DNA from: Synechococcus sp. A10-1-5-1
GTDB taxonomy: Bacteria > Cyanobacteriota > Cyanobacteriia > PCC-6307 > Cyanobiaceae
Direction of reading: 5' to 3'
Assembly (NCBI RefSeq): GCF_023115425.1
Contig: NZ_CP096032.1
Span: 372,001 to 436,000, forward strand
Length of the DNA stretch: 64,000 nucleotides
Of the stretch, positions 60,258 through 64,000 are shown in pieces (the first letter of the stretch is position 1; the number at the start of each line of letters is the position of its first letter). The notes under the pieces were generated by a model. That model searched no databases and was not told the DNA's origin. It worked only from the letters and a program-made list of their open reading frames with translations. Both the position numbers and the translations under genes were made by a program.

Positions 60258-61478
60258 CTAGGCAGCCACTGTCTCCTCCGGCAAGGGCCAAATCGCCCGG
60301 ATCTGCTGCAGACGTTCCATCGCTTCCTGGCGGCGTTGTTGCGCTTCGCTGGACCGCAGCAAGACAGTCAAATGGCCCAACTTCCGTCCGAGGGAGGACC
60401 CCCTTTTGCCATACCAGTGAAGGTGGGCATCGTCCAGGGACGCCAAAGCGTGACGCTGACGGCCATAGTCCGCCTCGGGGTCATCAGCGGAACGCCGCTC
60501 AAAGCCCAAGAGATTGACCATCAAGGCACCAGGAACCTGCAAGGACGGTTCTGGTACGGCCTGACCGCTCACGCTGAGCAGTTGCAGGTCGAACTGGCTG
60601 CAGCTGCTGGCCTCGATCGAATAGTGACCGGAGTTGTGGGTCCGAGGGGCCAGCTCGTTGATGAGCAATCCTTGGCGCCCATAGAAAAACTCCAGTGAGA
60701 GCACCCCGACGTAGTCCAGGGAGGTCAGGAGGGATGCGGCGATGTTGCGGGCGGCCTGCTGCAAGGCATGGCTGGCTTCCACAGGGGCCAGCACCCAATC
60801 ACAGACCTGCTGATGCTGGTGGGTTTGAACCAACGGCAGACAGACCACCTCACCGAAGCGATCGCGAGCGGCCACCAGGGCGAGTTCCTGCTCGAACGCG
60901 ACAAACTCCTCAACGATCCAGTTTTCGGGATCAACCCGAGCGATTAAGGCCGCCAAGTCATCGAGACCCTGAAGGATCGCGGTGCCCTTGCCGTCGTAAC
61001 CGCCGGTCGCAGCCTTGGCCATCAAGGGAAAGCTGAATCCCTCGGGGCACACCGCTTGGCTCCGGGGCGGAGCGGACGTGGCAGGTGTTGGCTTTGGCGG
61101 GCAGGCCGCGGTGAGCGGAAACCAGCGCGGCGAAGGCAAATTCAACCGCCGCAGTAGCTCCCGCTGGTTGCGCTTGCAAACCAGGGGTTGCAGAGCACTC
61201 AAGCTGGGGACGAACTGGACCCCTTGGGCCTCCAGTGGCGCCAGGCCCTCCAGATCAATCCACTCGTTCTCAAAGCTGATGGCCGAGCAGCGTGTCGCCA
61301 GCTCCGCCGTGCCCGCCACATCGCGAACGGCTGCCTCCACGACCCCCGCGGCCAAGGCGGCGGCGGGGTCATCGGTGGAGGGGGTTTGAACCTGCAGGGC
61401 GATCTGCCGGCGCTGGGCAGCCTCGGCAAGCATCCAGGCCAACTGCCCGCCGCCGACGATGCCGATCGCAGGGCCCAT
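60258..61478 (-). CDS. purK: 5-(carboxyamino)imidazole ribonucleotide synthase
   Basis: ATP-grasp enzyme of purine synthesis that carboxylates AIR. 406 aa from the ATG at 61478. IGIVGGGQLAWMLAEAAQRR at the N-terminus, PLMAKAATGGYDGKGT (ATP-grasp lysine and glycine loop), VEEFVAFEQELALV and INELAPRTHNSGHYSIEAS are diagnostic. The C-terminal HWYGKRGSSLGRKLGHLTVL is also typical. The stop lies next to the putative 6S RNA. Confidence 0.95.
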   Translation of the reverse strand: MGPAIGIVGGGQLAWMLAEAAQRRQIALQVQTPSTDDPAAALAAGVVEAAVRDVAGTAELATRCSAISFENEWIDLEGLAPLEAQGVQFVPSLSALQPLVCKRNQRELLRRLNLPSPRWFPLTAACPPKPTPATSAPPRSQAVCPEGFSFPLMAKAATGGYDGKGTAILQGLDDLAALIARVDPENWIVEEFVAFEQELALVAARDRFGEVVCLPLVQTHQHQQVCDWVLAPVEASHALQQAARNIAASLLTSLDYVGVLSLEFFYGRQGLLINELAPRTHNSGHYSIEASSCSQFDLQLLSVSGQAVPEPSLQVPGALMVNLLGFERRSADDPEADYGRQRHALASLDDAHLHWYGKRGSSLGRKLGHLTVLLRSSEAQQRRQEAMERLQQIRAIWPLPEETVAA

Positions 61479-61513
61479 GCGCCTTGAGCTCCAATCGTTC
61501 AATGTCGCATGCA

Positions 61514-62410
61514 CTAGGTCAAGCCGCGATCGCCTGCAAACAGGAAGCGAACCAGTGACAACAGCAGCACGATCACGAACAGGGCCAGACCAACCGTGCA
61601 GGCGTAGCTGATCTCCAGCTCGGCGAAGGCCTGGTCGTAGACGTAATACACCAGGGTCTTCGTGCTGTTCGCGGGTCCCCCCTGGGTCATCAGATAGACC
61701 TCCTCAAACACCTTGGTGGCCGCAATCGCTGAGATCACCGCCACCAAGGTGACGTAGGGACGCAGAAGGGGCAGCGTGATGTCGAGGTGCTTACGCCAAC
61801 CCTCACTGCCGTCGAGCTCCGCGGCCTCATAGAGATCGCCCGGGATCCCCTGGAGACCGGCCAGGAAGATCACCATGTAATACCCCAGGCCCTTCCAGAG
61901 GGTCACAAGCATCACGGCCGGAAGCGCCAGCAATGGGTTGGTGAGGAAGCCAATCGGCTCAAAACCAGGACCCAAGAGCGTGCCGAGCCATCCATTAATC
62001 AAGCCGTTCTCGGCGTAGAGCCAACGGAAGGCAATCGCCGCCACCACGATCGAGACCAGCACCGGGGTGTAGAAGGCGGCCCGAAACCAGTGGATCCCTG
62101 GAAGCTGACGGTTCACCAGGACCGCCAACGCGAGCGCCCCCAGCACCACCGGCGGCACCACCCCAAAGAGATAGGCCAAGGTCGTCCCCAGGACCTTGAA
62201 GAACATCGGATCCGCCAACAGGCGCCGCACGTTGGCTAGGCCAACAAAACGGAGGGGTTCAGAGACGTCCAAACCGGTCTGGGTGAAGCTCATCACCAGG
62301 GCCATCGCCGCTGGGATCAGCACCGAGAGGGAAATCAGCAGCAGCGCCGGCGCCAGAAAGGACCAGGCGGTGGCGGAGGAAGCACCGGTACGGAGGGAAC
62401 GCTCAGCCAT
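61514..62410 (-). CDS. Sugar ABC transporter permease (MalF/UgpA type)
   Basis: 298 aa, six membrane helices. N-terminus AWSFLAPALLLISLSVLIPA and the EAA loop EAAELDGSEGWRKHLDITLP are standard for CUT1 carbohydrate permeases. Substrate may be a disaccharide or glucosylglycerol-type solute. The partner permease and binding protein are not in the window. It lies 35 bp upstream of purK. Confidence 0.9.
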   Translation of the reverse strand: MAERSLRTGASSATAWSFLAPALLLISLSVLIPAAMALVMSFTQTGLDVSEPLRFVGLANVRRLLADPMFFKVLGTTLAYLFGVVPPVVLGALALAVLVNRQLPGIHWFRAAFYTPVLVSIVVAAIAFRWLYAENGLINGWLGTLLGPGFEPIGFLTNPLLALPAVMLVTLWKGLGYYMVIFLAGLQGIPGDLYEAAELDGSEGWRKHLDITLPLLRPYVTLVAVISAIAATKVFEEVYLMTQGGPANSTKTLVYYVYDQAFAELEISYACTVGLALFVIVLLLSLVRFLFAGDRGLT

Positions 62411-62467
62411 GCAGCCAGCCTTGATCGCGCCATTGTGGTGGATCTTTTCCGATCAGCCAGTCGCCCC

Positions 62468-64000
62468 ATGCTGAGTAGCCCGGCCCAGCCAAGCAGCGAT
62501 CCGCTGGAGGTGCTGCAACGGGTGTTCGGCTACGCCAGCTTCCGCGGCCCGCAAGAGGCGATCGTGCGCCATGTGCTCGGCGGCGGATCGGGGTTGGTGT
62601 TGATGCCCACCGGCGGCGGCAAATCCCTCTGCTACCAGGTACCGGCCCTCTGCACGCCTGGGCTGGCCGTGGTGGTCTCTCCGCTGATCGCCCTGATGCA
62701 GGATCAGGTGGAAGCGCTGCAGCAACTCGGTGTTGCGGCCGCCGCCCTGCATTCCGGCCTCGAGGTCGGCGCAAGCCAAACCATCTGGCGGCAGCTCGGG
62801 AACGGCGAGCTTGATCTGATCTATGTCTCGCCGGAGCGACTCTTCAGCGGTGATGTGCTGGAGCGACTGGGATCCATGCCGCTGGCCCTCTTTGCCATCG
62901 ATGAGGCCCATTGCGTCTCGCAGTGGGGACATGACTTCCGGCCTGAATACCGCCAACTCGATCAGCTCGCGAAGCGCTTTCCCCAGGTGCCGCGGCTGGC
63001 CCTGACCGCGACCGCCGACCCGCGCACCCAGCTGGACATCCGCGAGCGCCTGCAGCTGCAGCAGGGCGAGGTGTTTCTGGCCAGCTTCGATCGGCCCAAC
63101 ATCCGCTACACGCTGCGCCACAAACAAGGCGGTCATGCGCAGCTGCTGCAGTTCCTGGCGGAGCACCGCGGCGAATCGGGGATTGTCTACGCCCGCTCCC
63201 GCAACCGTGTGGACCGCGTGGCCGCAGAACTCAAGGCCGCTGGCATCGATGCCATCGCCTACCACGCCGGAATGGACGCCGAGTCACGGCGGGAGGCCCT
63301 GCAGCGCTTCCGCCTTGGCAGCGGCGTGGTCGTGGTCGCCACGATCGCCTTTGGCATGGGGATCGACAAACCCGATGTGCGCTTTGTGGCCCACGTGGAC
63401 CTGCCCAAAAGCCTCGAGGCCTACTACCAAGAAACCGGTCGGGCGGGTCGCGATGGCCTACCGGCGGTGGCCTGGATGGCCCACGGCGCAGGCGACATCC
63501 CACAGCTGCGCCGCTTCATCGATGACTCAGGAGCCAGTGAGGAGCAGAAGCGCATCGAGCGCGGGAAGCTCGAGGCCCTAATCGCCTACAGCGAAGCCAG
63601 CGGCTGCCGGCGTCAGGTGCTGCTCAGCCATTTCGGCGAGGAGCTGGCCGAGCCCTGCAACAACTGCGATGGCTGCCTTGAACCCAAGCAGCGCAGCGAC
63701 TGCCGCGTCGCGGCGCAGAAAGGGCTTTCGGCTGTGTATCGGACCGGCCAACGCTTCGGAGCGGGCCACGTGGTGGACGTGCTGCTCGGCGCCAACACCG
63801 AGCGCATCCGATCGCTGGGGCACCAGCAGCTGAGTGTGTACGGGATCGGCAAGGAACTGGACCGGGGCCAGTGGCGGGCTCTGCTGCGGCAGCTGGTGAG
63901 TCTTGGGGCCCTCCATTCCCCGGAGGACGCCAAGGGGGGGCTGTGTTTCGGTCCACCCGAGCTGGTTCAGCCGCTGCTGAGGGGCGAGCGGGAGCTGAAT
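62468..64000 (+). CDS. recQ: ATP-dependent DNA helicase RecQ (3' end beyond window)
   Basis: 511 codons visible. 3'-to-5' helicase for recombination and fork repair. Motifs: FGYASFRGPQEAIV (motif 0), LMPTGGGKSLCYQVPAL (Walker A), AIDEAHCVSQWGHDFR (DEAH box and RecQ loop), LTATAD, YARSRNRVD, AYYQETGRAGRDG; the zinc-binding cysteines appear as GCRRQ and EPCNNCDGC. The winged-helix (RQC) region begins near residue 390; the end is cut off. ATG at 62468, divergent from the permease. Confidence 0.95.
   Translation, partial: MLSSPAQPSSDPLEVLQRVFGYASFRGPQEAIVRHVLGGGSGLVLMPTGGGKSLCYQVPALCTPGLAVVVSPLIALMQDQVEALQQLGVAAAALHSGLEVGASQTIWRQLGNGELDLIYVSPERLFSGDVLERLGSMPLALFAIDEAHCVSQWGHDFRPEYRQLDQLAKRFPQVPRLALTATADPRTQLDIRERLQLQQGEVFLASFDRPNIRYTLRHKQGGHAQLLQFLAEHRGESGIVYARSRNRVDRVAAELKAAGIDAIAYHAGMDAESRREALQRFRLGSGVVVVATIAFGMGIDKPDVRFVAHVDLPKSLEAYYQETGRAGRDGLPAVAWMAHGAGDIPQLRRFIDDSGASEEQKRIERGKLEALIAYSEASGCRRQVLLSHFGEELAEPCNNCDGCLEPKQRSDCRVAAQKGLSAVYRTGQRFGAGHVVDVLLGANTERIRSLGHQQLSVYGIGKELDRGQWRALLRQLVSLGALHSPEDAKGGLCFGPPELVQPLLRGERELN

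Overview
The window is a stretch of a picocyanobacterial chromosome (Synechococcus/Cyanobium type). Photosynthesis genes fix the phylum: psaK (photosystem I), petN (cytochrome b6f), thf1/psb29 (photosystem II repair) and cofH. Many small proteins belong to families largely confined to cyanobacteria (DUF2499, DUF3593, DUF1830, DUF1651, DUF2103, DUF2256). Genes are tightly packed, often with 4-bp stop/start overlaps and GTG or TTG starts. Species cannot be named from sequence alone.

Layout. 1-2.5 kb: glycerol catabolism (glpD, cut by the window edge, and glpK). 2.6-4.5 kb: MscS channel, rpmB, exported peroxiredoxin. 4.5-9 kb (minus): envelope-sugar genes (glycosyltransferase, CsaB-type pyruvyltransferase), thioredoxin-fold protein, PAS protein. 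9-19.4 kb: ABC ATPase, exported alpha/beta hydrolase, NUDIX, WbuC cupin, TauE-type exporter, SDR, a PPC-glutaredoxin fusion, rhomboid and zinc metallopeptidase, and a small Nif11-like cassette. 19.5-24.6 kb: fused pyrF-pyrE, lipoprotein and an ABC-2 export operon. 24.6-31.6 kb: transglycosylase, methyltransferase, sugar kinase, DUF2499/DUF3593 and psaK. 30.4-33.6 kb (minus): dxs coupled to a geranylgeranyl-reductase-like flavoprotein. 33.7-40.3 kb: ilvA, scpB, YggT, MazG-type hydrolase, pyruvate kinase, MacB-type permease. 40.4-47.1 kb: a proteostasis and photosynthesis cluster (ftsH, clpP, thf1, cofH, petN, clpS). 47.1-50.2 kb: small conserved genes.

50.3-60.1 kb is an integrative element of about 9.8 kb. 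It is bounded by imperfect direct repeats of 74-75 bp and carries a tyrosine recombinase beside the left repeat. Just inside each repeat lies a copy of a three-unit 12-bp iteron that looks like recombinase arm sites. The right repeat coincides with the 3' part of a long hairpin RNA just downstream of purK, the position and size expected for cyanobacterial 6S RNA, so the element appears to use the 6S RNA gene as its attachment site. Behind the integrase lies about 1 kb without credible genes but with many perfect hairpins, including a tandem array of about five 59-60-nt units. I read it as a large structured noncoding RNA; this is the most unusual part of the window. Then come a cassette of small overlapping unknown ORFs, a beta-barrel gene broken by one in-frame amber codon, and a sparse tail of tiny ORFs and repeated hairpins.

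60.2-64 kb: 6S RNA, purK, a sugar ABC permease and recQ (cut by the right edge).
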